The notes: generated by a model not told the origin, from the sequence alone. Positions 36,971-50,999 are shown, counted from the stretch's first letter. The stretch is 64,000 nucleotides of DNA from Trogon surrucura (GCA_020746105.1 CM036622.1:12572487-12636486); one strand, 5' to 3'. Numbers and translations: made by a program.

Positions 36971-39900
36971 TTGCAGCTACGTCTATGCCAGTTCGGTGAC
37001 TAACACAGCTGAAAACGTAAAAATCCTATAACTGAAGAAAGAGCGACTGTTTAATATTTTCCACTAAAAGCCACAAAGAAATCTGGTGTACTGGCTCTGC
37101 TGACTAACAACAATTTAGGCAGTAAACAATTCTAGCATTTTAACTGCTTTCATATGGCACCGGTCAGAGCAGCAGAACAGTCCTCACTTAACTCGTTGAA
37201 GACAAGAAACTCTCCATATGAATACTCTGAAAATCAAATGAAAAGTAACATCTCTGAAAATTATTGGTTGACTATTAAAAAGCCAGCTATTAATGACCAA
37301 GTCTATGGTTTTTTTGCAATTAGCATAGTTAAACATACCCTCGGCTTGAAAAAAAAATTACACTGAGTATAATTTAAATATAATATTAATATTGTAACAA
37401 TATACCATAAAAAATATAATATGAAGTCCTACAACTTGCTGAATAAATATTTCAGCTTATCTGCCTAAATGGTGCTGGCTTGTGGGCGTATTATGTAAAT
37501 GGCTTCTGTCAAAGTTGCTGGATAAGCTTCAGTGTTAGAGGAACCGAGGGAGGGTTTTTGTTCCTGCCATGCAGTACGAAGGCACCTCTGATGCCCTTCG
37601 CGGCTGGTAAGATCAGAATTTGTCAATGGTGGACAAGTTCCCAGCTCTATAATAAAGCATTTGCACCCAGGTTTTGCATATGAACCCTGGCAGAGACAAA
37701 GACACGTTTAAGTGGTGTATGAAATGGTTTGGATATTAATAGACATATTGAATTCCCACCTTTGGTGGCCACAGGCAGCAAAAGCTCGTATCACCACCCT
37801 TTGGAAATAATGTCTCCAACAGCCTCACTGCAACATAATAAATTGCTTAACACACAACTACGGACACTTCATGCAGGTGAAGGTTTTTGTAAGCGCGAAA
37901 GGGTACCTTGACCTAGGGCTCCCTGAGCTCAGGCCTGCTGGCCCCGCAGAATAAAGCACCGGTTTCTGATTTACCATGAAATTTCAGATTCAAATTTTCC
38001 AACCGTTCTCATTTCCAGCATGAGACTTATAAACATCTTTAGGAATATCTAATGAATATCCACTATATAGTGTCCAGTTGTTTTGGAATTTCATACTTCC
38101 GGTCTTAATTACGAAAAAGCAGTGTTTTATACAATACACTGCTTTGTTCTAGCATTTCAACCACTTATTAAAAAGAAACAACACAAATTCCCATGAATAC
38201 CTTTGACAACTCATGTTATTGGCCACAGCAAAAGCAGTTTGAACAAAAACATGGACAGGCTCATCTACTGCAACACCCTGCCGTCTGCTAAGGAACACAG
38301 TAACCACAACGCAGAAAATATTCTGCTATTTGTGAAAGCGTCCTAAGGAAGAGACACTGTAGTTTACTTGCATAACTAAACATTCATTTATAAAAAAAAA
38401 GTAAAATAAAATCAGATTTTAAGTCTACTAGCAAAGTACACAGACACACTGACAAAATGCCTCCTTGGGTTTCATACTACACACACGCATATACTTGTTA
38501 GATAACGGTCTTCTAGCTAAGCCCATATGCCTACAGTAAATGAACACTTTGAGAGAGTCAGTACATTTAGATAGTAAGCAAATGCTAAAGGTTCCACATG
38601 CTTGCTTTGGAATTACCAATTAGACATGTTGCCAAATAGAGATAATACCCAGTTTAGTTCTGAAAATTTATCTGAAAATGGTCAATTTTTCACCTTTGCC
38701 ATTCATGCTCTAAGGTACATTTGAAAAAAAAACAGTTGAAAGCTAAATAGTTACCTTAAAAAAAGGTATAAGACTTCACACACAGTTACTTGTGAAAATT
38801 CAGAGGAGTTAAGAATATTTGAAACTACTCTGATAATTATTCTAGAAATCTCACATATAATTAAGTATAAACAATATCCAAAAGCAAGTTAACATATATC
38901 CTGTAAAACATGATATATTTTTGAATGGTGACATTACTACAGTCAAAGAGTTAAAAGCCAGCACGTCACAGTTTGCATTGGGAAGAGAACCAACTCAACT
39001 GAGTCAATATTGTATTGATCTTGATATCCATCTAAACCATGTAAATAAACAGACAAAAAATCCTGTTCACATTAGAAATGTATGTGCATGCCCTTACTTC
39101 CAGAAGCAAAGGACAATTCAGCTCTAGAATCATTAAATTTTGCTTACAACAAACCAGCACTTGAAGGTTATGCAGAAGAACTATCTCCCCCGGCCATTCC
39201 CTTCAACTGGAAGTTCTGCCTTCACCTCAATGCAAACACCACCTCTAATCATCTCTTCTTTCAACTTATAATAAAATAAATAAATCATCGAAGGTATCCT
39301 CTGTTGTGGAAAACACACATTTCTAATGCTAACAGCTATTCTGGAATCCAAAAGCTCAAATTCACAATTCTACCACAAGAAATCAAACTAAAGTTTCAGT
39401 TTCTCAGCAGATTAGATTATCTAGACTAGTAACTTTCAGTGTGGAAGAAGAGGTAATAGTAACAGAGAATGAAAGCTGAGTAAATTCAAAAGGATTAACT
39501 TAAACCTCCTCCTCTTCCAAAACTAATTTAGAAATCATAACAGATCCTTGCAAAGGCCTGAAAAAAAAAATTACATCTCTCAACCTACAACTTTTCAGTT
39601 TATCTTAATAAAAACTAAAATAACTGAAGACAACAGGTCATCAACATCCATCTTCTCCAAATGTCACATATTTCCAGTAATGAAGTTAATTAAACAAGTA
39701 GTAGGAAATAAGAGTCAAAAAAGAAGAGCTGATAATAGCCTAACTTAAAAAAAGAACAAACAATGTAACATCTGCTGGGGCTCAAGGGGTGATCTGTCTG
39801 ATCACCCCCACAATACCTGTGTGGTAGCAAAGTAAGATCTCCATACTTAACTCTAAAATTTCAAGGAGTGCATTCAAGAGAGAATAAAAAGAATTTTCGG

Positions 39901-42900
39901 TGGACAGTAGCGAGGATATGCATTTTTGCAAAAAAAGGTTTTATGTTGCCATGATAGCTTTTTGCAAATAAAAAAAAAGCACAGCAAATATTCATACTAC
40001 ACTTGCCTTTAAGTGAATCAAGTTCCAAGAGTCTTTCCTGGATGCATATAAACACAATATATTACAAGGATGCAACCTGCAGGTTAAAACATGGATGACA
40101 GCAGCCATGTCTACACCAGACAGAAAAAACATGAACTCTGAATCAGCTAAAAATAGAAACCTTTTTCTATAGATCCACCCTTTTCTCTAGAAACTGATGA
40201 GCACAAGACTGTAGCAGCACTGCTGACGACACCAAAAACCTCCGGTTCGATATCAATGAACCTGCCCAAATAAAGATTTCTCTCTCACCAATCAGCATTT
40301 ATCAAGTCTTTTTTTTTCTGGGCTGAGATTATTCCAACTGGTTTCATTTAGTATTTTGTATAATTAAGGATCTAGGAAATGAAGGAAATTGTTCTGTCAG
40401 GTTCCAGTAAAAATGAAAAAATTCAGAACCAAGTAAGCTTTATGATTATATTTTTAAACACTCTGTAACAGCTCTGCAAGGCAAAGACCTAATCTATGGA
40501 TTTCTTCAAAAGAAAGAGATTGCTTGTAATAGCTACAGCTATAAGTACATTGGCATGTCCCAGTATAGGCACATTTTATATAACTTAGCTAGAATATTTA
40601 CTAAAGTGTTGCCCACATATAGACAGAGATGAGTGTTCAGCACCATCGTGAATCTAAGCTACAATACTTCTAGAAGCCTTGTGAGTCACTCGTCTGAACT
40701 CCTCTGCTGTTTCCTCCCTACTCCTGAGGGAATGAGGCGGAGTCGGGAAAGAGAACCGTCTAAAGCAAGAAAAATTACTACCTTTCTTCCCAGTTTTGCT
40801 CTGGTAACTCCAGAGCATATGTACAGCTGGGATGCAGAAAAATGAGAGCAACTTTAACCTCCCAACTCAACGCTTTTGCTTCCAAGGACGAGCAAAACAG
40901 CTTTGCTTGCGTCTCCCACATACAATAGGTAGTTCTTATTTCTTATGCAAGCATACAGCTTCTATTAATCTACACAACTACTTTACGTAGTCATGTATCT
41001 TCTTTAATTAGGACTTTACAATTAGTGGAATCCAGCAACTGAATAGTCATCTCGACAAAAGCTGAGACAAATATGGCAGAAGAAAAATAATCCAGCACTT
41101 TTCTCTATTGGAGTAGCATAAGAAAAATTAGTAACGCAAGATGCCTGTTGAGATATAATACTTACTCAAACTGTAACATTTTAAAAGTACTTCACCAATA
41201 TCATCGGATCAAACAGCAATAAAATACATTAAAATTGTTAAAAGTCTACTAAGCAATTTTCTGTTTAAGACTTATTGCACATTTTATACATCTGAACAAT
41301 ATACTGGTAGAGAAATTCTTGGCTGAAGCACTTCACAAGCACCACAGTGCAAGATAAATCAATGCCTTTAAAAAAAAAATCTCTCTAATATCCAAACTAT
41401 GGAGTCCAGAACAATAAAAGAACATCAACAAAAAGAACTGAGCATAGCCATTCCTAAAAAAAAAAACAGAAAGGCAAAGAAAATGGAAATCTGAGGGAAC
41501 AGCATCTTGCTTCATGATTTTCTAGCTAGGATGTCACCCAGGACACTTCTCTTTTCATTAGGGTCAGATTTAACTCCAGTGGCTGAAGTTTCTTTTTGTG
41601 CTCTTTTAGTGTACAGCCCTGTAATGGAAATCAACAATCCATTCTTACATGAACAAACTGTACGCAAAAGTTGTCCTCTGGTCTGTCTGACTTCAGATTC
41701 TCACTTTATTAAAAAAGTGTGCGTTCTCTGGCTGGGGGTTCCCATTGATTCATCAGCTTCCTCTAACAGCAGCCAATTCCCTGTGTCTTTTGACCGAAAT
41801 GGAAAGAAGCTCTTAGACCCAACAGCCTTCCTCAATAACAACCATATGAGTCTGACAGTAGAATCGTCAGTCTTACAAAACTAAGCAGAAGTCAAAACAA
41901 CTCCTGTTTCAGGGAAGAGAGACCACAAAAAGATGCCTCTATCCACATACGCTGTCATGGATAGTTAAGATAATTCCGCATCCATGAAAACAGATGAATA
42001 AATACAGACAAACTACTTTAGGTAGTGTGTGTGGGTTTTGGACAGGAGATGAGTTAGTTTTAAAGCAACTTTTCTTTTGGGGAGAAGGCAAATGACAGAA
42101 AACAACTTCTGTTGGAAAATGGAGAAGATATGATCTCAAAATAACAGCTCAGTCAGAGAGAAGCAGGCAAAACACTTCAGCATTTGTTAAACCCACACAA
42201 ACCCACAATTATTAGCTGTACACTTAAGTTTTTTTCCAAGTATGACAGCTTTTCAAAAATGTTTTCATAATACAAAAAGCAAGGCCCACAGATTGGTTAC
42301 AGGTATTTTTGCCTCCTGGCAAAGAAAAGTCAGAAAAGCCACTGACGCAGGAATACTTCTGGCCTCCTTAGTTCTGTCCAGCTCAGCCCATGTCCACAGC
42401 CAATTTTGTTTTCTGGCACTGAAAATGGCATCAATTACAATAATAACTAGAGTATCCTTCCAGGATTAATTACTGACAGCAGAAACTTCAGCTGTGCACA
42501 CCAGTTCTAAAAGCAGAGTTTAAGGAAACAAACAAAACAAAAATCAAAGGCTCTCTCTCAGCAGCCCATGTTTGCTCTTTCATATGTCAACTGCCCTCTC
42601 CCCAGTCAGTTGCTGGGAGGTGAGACTGGACAGGAACGCAACAATACTGGAGGGAAAACAACAACCCAGAGATGTTGGAAGACATCAGCCCCGTGTCACA
42701 GCTGGCACTGACAGCCTGAGGCTTCGGGAAGCGATCCTATTACACCTTACCAAGGAGAAAAAACAGCTAAAGGTAGTTTGGCTGGAGGAAATGAATGACT
42801 GCAGAATTCCTAATCATAATTATATATCTCCTACCGCATTGCCTTAGAAGTGTTCATACCAATAGTGCACACGCTCTTATAAATTAACTAAAACATCATC

Positions 42901-43519
42901 CTACTACATTGTATTAGGGCAGCTGGTAAAACAACTAAGAGTATTCCCTCTGGAGATGCAGACGCATGCACATACCGAGAAGAATTAGTCCGTCTCCTTT
43001 GATCTCCTTTTCTACTGATCTATAGTCAAGCTCTAAAGATGAGTGCAGCAAGTCCTGATTTTATACATCTCCCCTTTGAAAACTGTTTCCTGCAGACGAA
43101 ACAGAATTAAGCTCATCATTTATTACAAAAAAAAAAAATTAACGCACATCACAGAAGGTCAGTATAACGTTGCCTTATTTTCACCATACAATAGGCTTTT
43201 TTCTTCCCTCTTCAGTAAATATTCTGGGGCTTGCAAATACAGGGCAAGGTCTGGGCCTCAAGGAGAGATGCTATAATGCACAAGATCACCACAGGTGTCT
43301 CAAAGGCTGTATCCCTGAATACCAGCAGATCTCTGTAGTGTTTTCTGAAGTATGGCACAGCAGGCTTAACAGCTTCTTGCTCTGATGCACTGAAACCAGT
43401 TCCCACCCCTGTATCCCAACAAAAAGAAGCTGCTTAATGAGAAAAATGACCTTGAGTGTGATCTCTTATTGTTACATGGGAAAAGAATAAGGTTCCAACT
43501 TCCTTGGATTTCAATGCTC

Positions 43520-43543
43520 TTTTTTTTTTTTAAAAAAAAAAAA
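43520..43543. repeat. T12A12 palindrome
   Basis: Twelve T followed by twelve A, perfectly self-complementary, continuing into GAAAAAG. It lies in the gene-poor interval upstream of the first coding exon. Confidence 0.9.
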
Positions 43544-46500
43544 GAAAAAGAAACCACACTTCTGTTTCGCCAGCAGATGTTTAGGAACACGTTACATTTG
43601 GTCCATCAGGCCAGCCAGCTTCCTCACTAAGGCTCACTGATCTGGATGGGCTACACGACAATAACCTCTGTCTTCCCTTTGCTTCTTTCCTTTTGCTGAA
43701 GGCTGGAAACCCCCTTAAAGGAAAGGCAGCACAAGGTAACGCACCCAGATTCAGCACTGGACAGTGCTGGTGTCGAGATTGAAAATTAGGAAATTCCAGC
43801 TGGAGCCAAGAAAACTGGAATAAACTTTATCATTGCCTCATTAAAATTCTGCTGGATTGCCACACTGCAGAGCTTCTTCAGTAGTAATATTAGTCACGTG
43901 TATTTCTAGAAATGAGAGTTGCTCTGCTGCCTATGATGAGTGACCAGCCTGATTCTATTCACTAGCTCAGCTCTAAATAAAAGATGTCATTGCGGCACTC
44001 TTGGGGAGCTTGGGATGACAGACAAATCAGTTACTCCATCCCAAGTCACATTAAGGTTACTCCTCCCAACATCACTCTTTAACGCAGGTGGCCATTCTCT
44101 TCCCCTTCCCCTTCTCTTCCCCCTATAAAATCTATTAGGTAACTGATTTTTTTTCATCACCGTTTCAGTTCCACTGGATTATGTACGGCTTTCGAGTTGT
44201 GTTCCAAGTTATGCAGAAACAATAGAGACCTAAATCTGTTGACTAAGAAATACATAAAACTACAGAAAAGATGAGAGTTCATAAAAGGTATTTTCATTTT
44301 AGCAGGTAAGAACAGTAGTAGGATGCCAAATAAAAATAAAACCACAAATCCTGGTGTTCTACAAGACCTCCTACACACTTGAAAAGTGATTCTCATGACT
44401 GAATTTTTACCCTGTACTACTTAAAGAATTTAGGCACAAAAGTCAAATCATTAATGCCAGTCAGAGTGCTTTTACAGTTTTATGTCACCAACCACAGGAA
44501 TCCTCATGGGTAAGTTGCCATGGTTACAAAATGTTTGCTTTAATGCATTTGTCTGAAATTCCTATGGAATTCCCACACGGCCAAAACCAGCACTGGTTGG
44601 GAGTGTTCCACCAACATTTAAGAACTTGAGTCAGAAACGCATACCGCTTCCGCTCAGACTATTATCTGGGAAACACTAAAAAAATGATTCATACCATTTT
44701 AAGCCATGGAAGGGAGGAAACAAACATCATATTCAACTATTTAAAACTCGCAGTTGTGAGTCACATCAGCTTAGGACATTTCCAGAACTGGTTGCTTTTC
44801 TCAAGCAACAAATGGCTGTAGAAAATAAGCTGTTGACTATTCAAGAAAATCAATTCACTATCAACAGACCCATTCAATTTTCAAATAAAGAATAAAAAGA
44901 GAAGGGTTGTGTTCTGTTTTTTTAGCCCTTTAAACAAAACACGAAGTCCAAGAAAGTCAGTGGATCGTATCTCTGCAAGCCAAGGTCAGAAAGCCCATTG
45001 ACTCCCAACTGATGATTACACCTATTTAAGTTTGATTTTAGCTGCATTTGCAAAATTCAGCTTAGAAATTTTGCTACAGCAAGTCCATTACCTGTCTAGT
45101 TTCAGCTACAGTAGTAGAGTTTTATCTTAGCCTGTTTTGCTTGGACTTAAACAGTTGTGTGATTTCAGTAGCCAGTACTAATAAAACTTTAATCCAGCCA
45201 CAGGAGCAATAAGATAGAATCAATTAAGAGTGAGGAATAATAAACAGACTGTGAAAACCTAAGAATAGAGCCCAGCAATGCACGCAAAGAAGTATTACAT
45301 GGCACTCACTGGTCTCCAGTGATTAAATGACCACAAGGGGAAGTAACAAAGGATTGGACTGATGAAGGAAAAAAGAAACTAAGTAGGAGCAACTATATAA
45401 TACAGGCTGCTTTACCCCTACCAGAAGGGCACCGGGAAGAGGATATTTTGCACTGAAACAGTTCCCATGTAAGACTTCCCAAGTCTGGCTATCCTAGGGA
45501 AGGAAAATTAAAATAGCTTTCAATGTCTGTCTGCTATTCACTCATAAGCATAACACTCTGATAAATAAAAGAACTGAGCAGCATTATCAAGAGGAAACAT
45601 TGTATTTAGAATGACAGAGCAATAGCAACAGATATTTTCTCTGAAGACCGCACAACGTCTACCATTCAAAATATAGCTCATTTTTTGTCAACAAGAAAAC
45701 GGCAACAAAATCTACTCCTTCAAAACACCTATTCTCCATTTTTGTCATTACTGAAACTCTCCTAGCAGAAAGTTTGGGAAGTCAGTAACACTGGGGGGAA
45801 GGGAGGAAGAGGCTGAAATACTCAATAGCTCCAAAATTCTCAACCTTAAGACCGAAAAAAAGAAAATCTGTTGCCTTTAAAAGTTTCTGTTCAGATTTTC
45901 CTACTCATTAGTCATGTGATGGTACAATCTGCTACAGCCCAGGCTCCCCCTCCCTGTCCCACCCAGGGAAGAGTGTTCGAGGGGTGTGGGGGGACATTGG
46001 TGGTGGGAGGATTTTTCCAGGATGGAGTCCAGGAAGGGGAGCAGAGCTATAACAAAATGATCAATATTTGACTAGTAAAATAGTAAAAACGTGTATGACA
46101 TTTTTAACTAATACAGTTTTGGGTAGATATGAATAGACTGCAACCACAGAAGCCACAGTTCAGCTGACTTGCTCACATGTGGGATTTTGTTTCCATATGT
46201 ACCAGGGACTCAAAATACTATATGCAAGTGAGCAAAACAAATTTTGGTTGCTATGGATACCACCACATTCAGGTATTTTATCTATCTTTACTATGTAAAC
46301 ATTCAGCATCACTGTATATGAATTATTCCAATTTTCCTTAAAATGGTGTGGGTCAGTATCTGCCTCACGTATCAGGATTTGCCGTTTGGGGGAAGCTAAA
46401 TTCCTAGAAGTTTTTAGGAACCTTTACACCTCCCCTCATGTCCAAGAAAGAGCTCCTTTCTGGCAACTGGAAACACTATGGCAAACACAGCTGGATAAAA

Positions 46501-47107
46501 TCTACATATTCACACACGCATACGCACGCTACTACAGGATGAGAGAGCTCAGCTGAATCTTCTGCAGCTGCCAAAACAGACGGCTCTTCCCAAAACTGAG
46601 CACAGAGAAACACAGCAATGGCCAGGAATCTTACAAAGCTGCTTCAAAGCTTGCAGAGTCCTCCCCTCAATGCCCACCGGGGAAGCAGCTCCCAGGAGGG
46701 TTCTTACATATTCCTTCAGGGTAAAAGCACGTAAGCAACACTTATCCTTAGAAGTTACTTTTGCTATCAGTTTTCCAGTTCTGTTATGTAGCAGATTAAA
46801 AAGCACTTTCCTTAAAAACCTGAGTAGTACATTACTGAATTAAATTTAATAAATAATAACAAAGTATTAATTTAGAACATTAATTAAAAGTTTTACCAGC
46901 CTAGAAATGTCTTTGCCTGTCTTTTGCTTGTTTGGGGTTTTGGGTGTTGGCTTGTATTTTTTTTTCAAAATGGTATCTGAAGAAGTGGATGAGTCTGACT
47001 TTAACCACTGGCCAGAGACTCTCCACTCCTCCCTTCCCCACAGTCCTTGCACATTCACATCCCTTTCCTGAGCCAGCACAGGCACTTGTATGATCCAACT
47101 GCCCCTA

Positions 47108-47141
47108 TTTTTTGTTGTTTTTTTTTTTTTTGGCTGGTGAA
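47108..47141. repeat. T-rich tract
   Basis: An interrupted poly-T run (TTTTTTTGTTGTTTTTTTTT and onwards) lying about 145 bases 5' of the plus-strand CR1. It could be the reversed poly-A tail of an unrecognised older insertion or plain low complexity. Confidence 0.7.
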
Positions 47142-47284
47142 TTATTTGAGCCAGCTCATCATGGGCTGACAGTTGACACAGAAGCAGTGGGAGCATTCAA
47201 ACTTCTCACCGTGACAGCAAGTGACACAATTGCTTTGCAAAACTGCACCCATAAGATGAGCTCCCTTCATCAGCAATCCCCCTG

Positions 47285-48575
47285 GAAGCTATGTCATGGG
47301 ACATGGAAAACAAGGAGGTGGATGGTGACAGCCAGCAAGGCTTCACTAAGGGTAAATTGTGCCCAACAACTTTGGTGGCCTTCTGTGATGGGGCTACAGT
47401 GTTGGCAGGTAAGGGAAGAGCAACTGACGTCATGTACCTGGACTTGTGCAAGGCATCTGACACTGTCTCACGTGACATCCTTATCTCTAAATTGGAGAGA
47501 CATGGATTTGACAGAGGGACTGCTCGGCAGATAAGGAATCGGCTGTATGGTCAGGCTCAAAGAGTTGTGGTCCACAGCTCCATGTCCTAGTGGACACCAG
47601 TGACAAGAGACGTTCCTCAGGGGTCAGTGTTAGGTCCAGTGCTGTTTCATATCTCTGTCGGTGACACAGACAGTGGGATTGAGAGCACCCTCAACAAGTT
47701 TGCTGACAACACCAAGCTGTGTGGTGCGGTCAAGACACTGGAGAGATGTCATCCAGGGGACTCCGAGAGGCCTGAGAGATGGGCCTGTGTGAACCTGATG
47801 AAATTCGACAAGGCCAAGTGCAAGATTCTGCACCTGGGTCGGAATAATCCCAAGTACAAATACAGGCTGGGTGATGCAGAGATTGAGAGCAACCCTGGAG
47901 AGGACTTGTGGGGGTTGGTGGATGAAAAGACTGAATATTAGTCAGCATCATGTAATCAAAGCCCAGAAAGCCAACTGCACCCTGGGCTGCATCAAGAGAA
48001 GTGTGGCCAGTAGGTTCAGGGAGGTGATTCTCTCCTTCGACTCAGCTCTCCAGAGACCCCGCCTGCAGTTCTGAGGTCAGCTCTGGGACTCTCGGTGTAA
48101 GAAGAAGGGCACAGACCTGTTGGAGCGAGTCCTGAGGAGGGCCACGAAGATGATCGGAGGCTTGGAGCACCTCCCCTATGAGGATGAGGATGTGCTGAGA
48201 GAGTCGGGGCTGTTCAGCCTGGAGAAGAGGGGGCTCTGGGCAGATCTTAGAGCAACCTTCCAGTCCTTAAAGGGGGGCCCACAGGAAACATGCGGAGGGA
48301 CAGTTTGTTAGGGAGTGTAGTGACAGGTCAAGGAGTAATGGTTTCAAACAGAAAGAGGGTAGCTTTAGATTAGATATAAGGAAGAGATTCTTCTCTGTGA
48401 GAGTGGTGAGGCACTGGAACCGGTTGCCCAGAGAAGCTGTAGCAGCCCCTGGAAGTGTCCATGGCCAGGTTGGATGGGGCTTTGAGCAACCTGGTCTAGC
48501 GGGACCATGGCAGGGGACTTGGAACTAAGTGATCTTTCAGGTCCCTTCTAACCCAAACCATTCTATGATTCTATA
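47285..48575 (+). mobile_element. CR1 LINE fragment, 1.3 kb, plus orientation
   Basis: The longest CR1 piece in the window. It keeps reverse transcriptase blocks: DVMYLDLCKASDTVSRDILI (fingers/palm), [12 protein letters not shown], and KFADNTKLCGAV, where the catalytic FADD box reads FADN. Then come VNLMKFDKAKCKILHLGRNN and the ORF2 C-terminus, ending in a 3' tail at ATTCTATGATTCTAT (about 48561-48575). A stop after VVVHSSMS and frame changes show that it is dead. Its 3' part forms an inverted repeat with the CR1 at 49627-50245, with a 425-base identical core (48037-48461). Confidence 0.95.
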
Positions 48576-49626
48576 TCTGAACTACTTAATTCCTTGTATT
48601 TTTCTTAAAATGTATAAGAAAACAGTGTTCTTGACACCTGAACTTTTCCAAACATGGACACTATTACAATCAAGTCCATCACTGAGGAAATTCTTTTCAG
48701 TTACTCAAAAACTTACAAGAATTCTAGTTTTTCTCCCATGATTCAGTATATAAACAACTCATAGTGAGTTTCTTAAAAAATAAAATTCACAATGTAGAAA
48801 TTCCACAGATTGTTAATCAAGCTGTCTCAACAGTACTAACAGTATTTATAAAGCACATGGCAATAAGAACAGACTAGAAAATTTTAGGGCCCAGATTTCA
48901 AAAAATGCACACAGAAACAATTGTGCATGCAGAATCTGCATGGGAACAATTTATGTATTGCCATACAAGCACAACAAGGGAGTTTATACAATCAATCATA
49001 CGCGATTTAAAAGTTACATTTGGGGTTTTCTTTGATTGGTTAGAGTTTTTTTGTTTGTTTTCCAATCAGGATTATTTCAGGATCGTTTCTTTCAAGAATC
49101 TTCTTTACACTGGCTTCAATCAGTGATTTATTCAATTAAGACGACACCTAGAGGACAACTTGCAAAGTAAATTTTGGCATTCCCAAAAGCCAACAAAATG
49201 TTTTATAAAGGTATAGGTATAATATAGAATCATAAAGATGGTATGAAAAGAGAATATATAATACAAGCGAACAGTACATTATTTACTGCAAATATTCAGA
49301 AAATTAGCTTCTCCATAGTCTTTCCTTTAAAAATCCCTAGGCTTAGGTAATAGAATTTGCAAATAACCAAATCCTATTCAGCAAACACTTGGGTAAGAAA
49401 ACAGAAAGTATCCACTCAAGTTTTTACAGAAACAAGGCCACAGAATATCTTGTATCCAATGTTTGCTATCACTTTTTGGCAAGGTAGCCTTTATTTTATA
49501 AAAGCATTATGAAAAACAAAATCAGATTTCTATAAATCTGCGTTTTATGAATATGTTAGGAATACTTTAACATGTAGTAAAACAAAGTCAAAAATATGAT
49601 TTAGAATATTCCATTTTTTTTTCTTA

Positions 49627-50245
49627 TAGAATAATAGAATAGTTTGGGATGGAAGGGACCTGAAAGATCATCTAGTTTCAAGTCCCCTGCCATGGGCACG
49701 GACACTTCCCGATAGACCAGGTTGCTCAAAACCCCTCAAAGCCCCGTCCAGCCTGGCCTTGGACACTTCCAGGGGCTGCTACAGCTTCTCTGGGCAACCG
49801 GTTCCAGTGCCTCACCACTCTCACAGAGAAGAATCTCTTCCTTATATCTAATCTAAAGCTACCCTCTTTCTGTTTGAAACCATTACTCCTTGACCTGTCA
49901 CTACACTCCCTAACAAACTGTCCCTCCGCATGTTTCCTGTGGGCCCCCCTTTAAGGACTGGAAGGTTGCTCTAAGATCTGCCCAGAGCCCCCTCTTCTCC
50001 AGGCTGAACAGCCCCGACTCTCTCAGCACATCCTCATCCTCATAGGGGAGGTGCTCCAAGCCTCCGATCATCTTCGTGGCCCTCCTCAGGACTCGCTCCA
50101 ACAGGTCTGTGCCCTTCTTCTTACACCGAGAGTCCCAGAGCTGACCTCAGAACTGCAGGCGGGGTCTCTGGAGAGCTGAGTCGATGGGGAGAATCACCTC
50201 CCTGAACCTGCTGGCCACACTTCTCTTGATGCAGCCCAGGGAGCA
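49627..50245 (-). mobile_element. CR1 LINE fragment, minus orientation, partner of the inverted pair
   Basis: The minus-strand CR1 3' end; the tail is seen on the plus strand as ATAGAATAATAGAATAGTTT at about 49627-49646. It encodes the same degenerate frame as the plus copy, including a 63-codon piece (50101-49910) identical to 48120-48311, starting MERVLRRATKMIGGLEHLPY. Base by base, 49779-50203 is the exact reverse complement of 48037-48461. Outside this core the two copies differ, including two insertions of about 11 and 12 bases near 49705-49740. The 5' truncation is near 50245, where a T/G-rich stretch follows. Confidence 0.95.
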
Positions 50246-50999
50246 ACTGGCAGAGTTTTGGGGTTTTTTGTTTGTTGGTTTTTGGGTTGTTTTTTTTCTT
50301 TACGTCTTTTTATGTACCAAGCTGTGCAAAGTCTTCCCTAGAAAGCTCTAACACAAGCAGCCTACTCAAAATATATGACAATCAAGAGAATATCACTGAA
50401 CGCAATTGTTTTGTAAACTAAACCTAAATCTAGAAGCCCATCAATAAACTTGCACAAAGCATACACACCATTAGGAAAATGCAACCTTTAAGTCAGGTAG
50501 ATATTAAATTTTGGAGACTCGACTCAGCTGTTGTCGCTTTCACTCCTGCAAAAGATTGCAGGCCCTAAGAAATAAAGGCAACCAACTACTTTTTCAGAAG
50601 GAAGTGCTGATCTCTGAGGTTTCTTCCTGGGTATACACTGACACCTCATGGACATTTAAAAAATGTTAAGTCCTAACTATTCTTCCATATTCTGGTTTTC
50701 TCTCTGTTTATAAAAGTCCCATCACTTTTTTTTTAACGTTACGTTGTTCTTTTTAAAAATGTACAAAACATTATTTGGTCTACTGGTAATTTTCTCTTAG
50801 TAAAAAACTACTTTGAGTATGTTTTGCATGAGCAGTGGGGTGTGTCCCCCAACCCCCCAAACACTGAACTGGGGAATACTGAGAAACAAGGTGTCTCTCC
50901 AGCTTCTGCCCTTCCAAACCGCAGAGAAGCGATCACAGACCCTGTAACTCCTTGCAGAACAGAGATACCAGGAAGAAAAACATGACAAATGCCATACTA

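Larger units (their letters stand above)
36971..47284. other. Gene-poor AT-rich interval
   Basis: No exon with convincing splice sites, no RNA gene and no clear mobile element recognised. Features seen are a T12A12 palindrome at 43520, short G-rich stretches near 45790 and 45950-46015, and a T-rich tract at 47108. The longest plain frame (41507-41884 plus, 125 codons) lacks any domain and fits chance. It is either the 5' flank of ANKRD28 or, if the distal exon at 63 kb is real, part of its first intron. Confidence 0.6.

Noticed and set aside
41507-41884. 125-codon plus-strand frame
   Set aside because: No recognisable motif or neighbouring splice-supported exon; consistent with chance.
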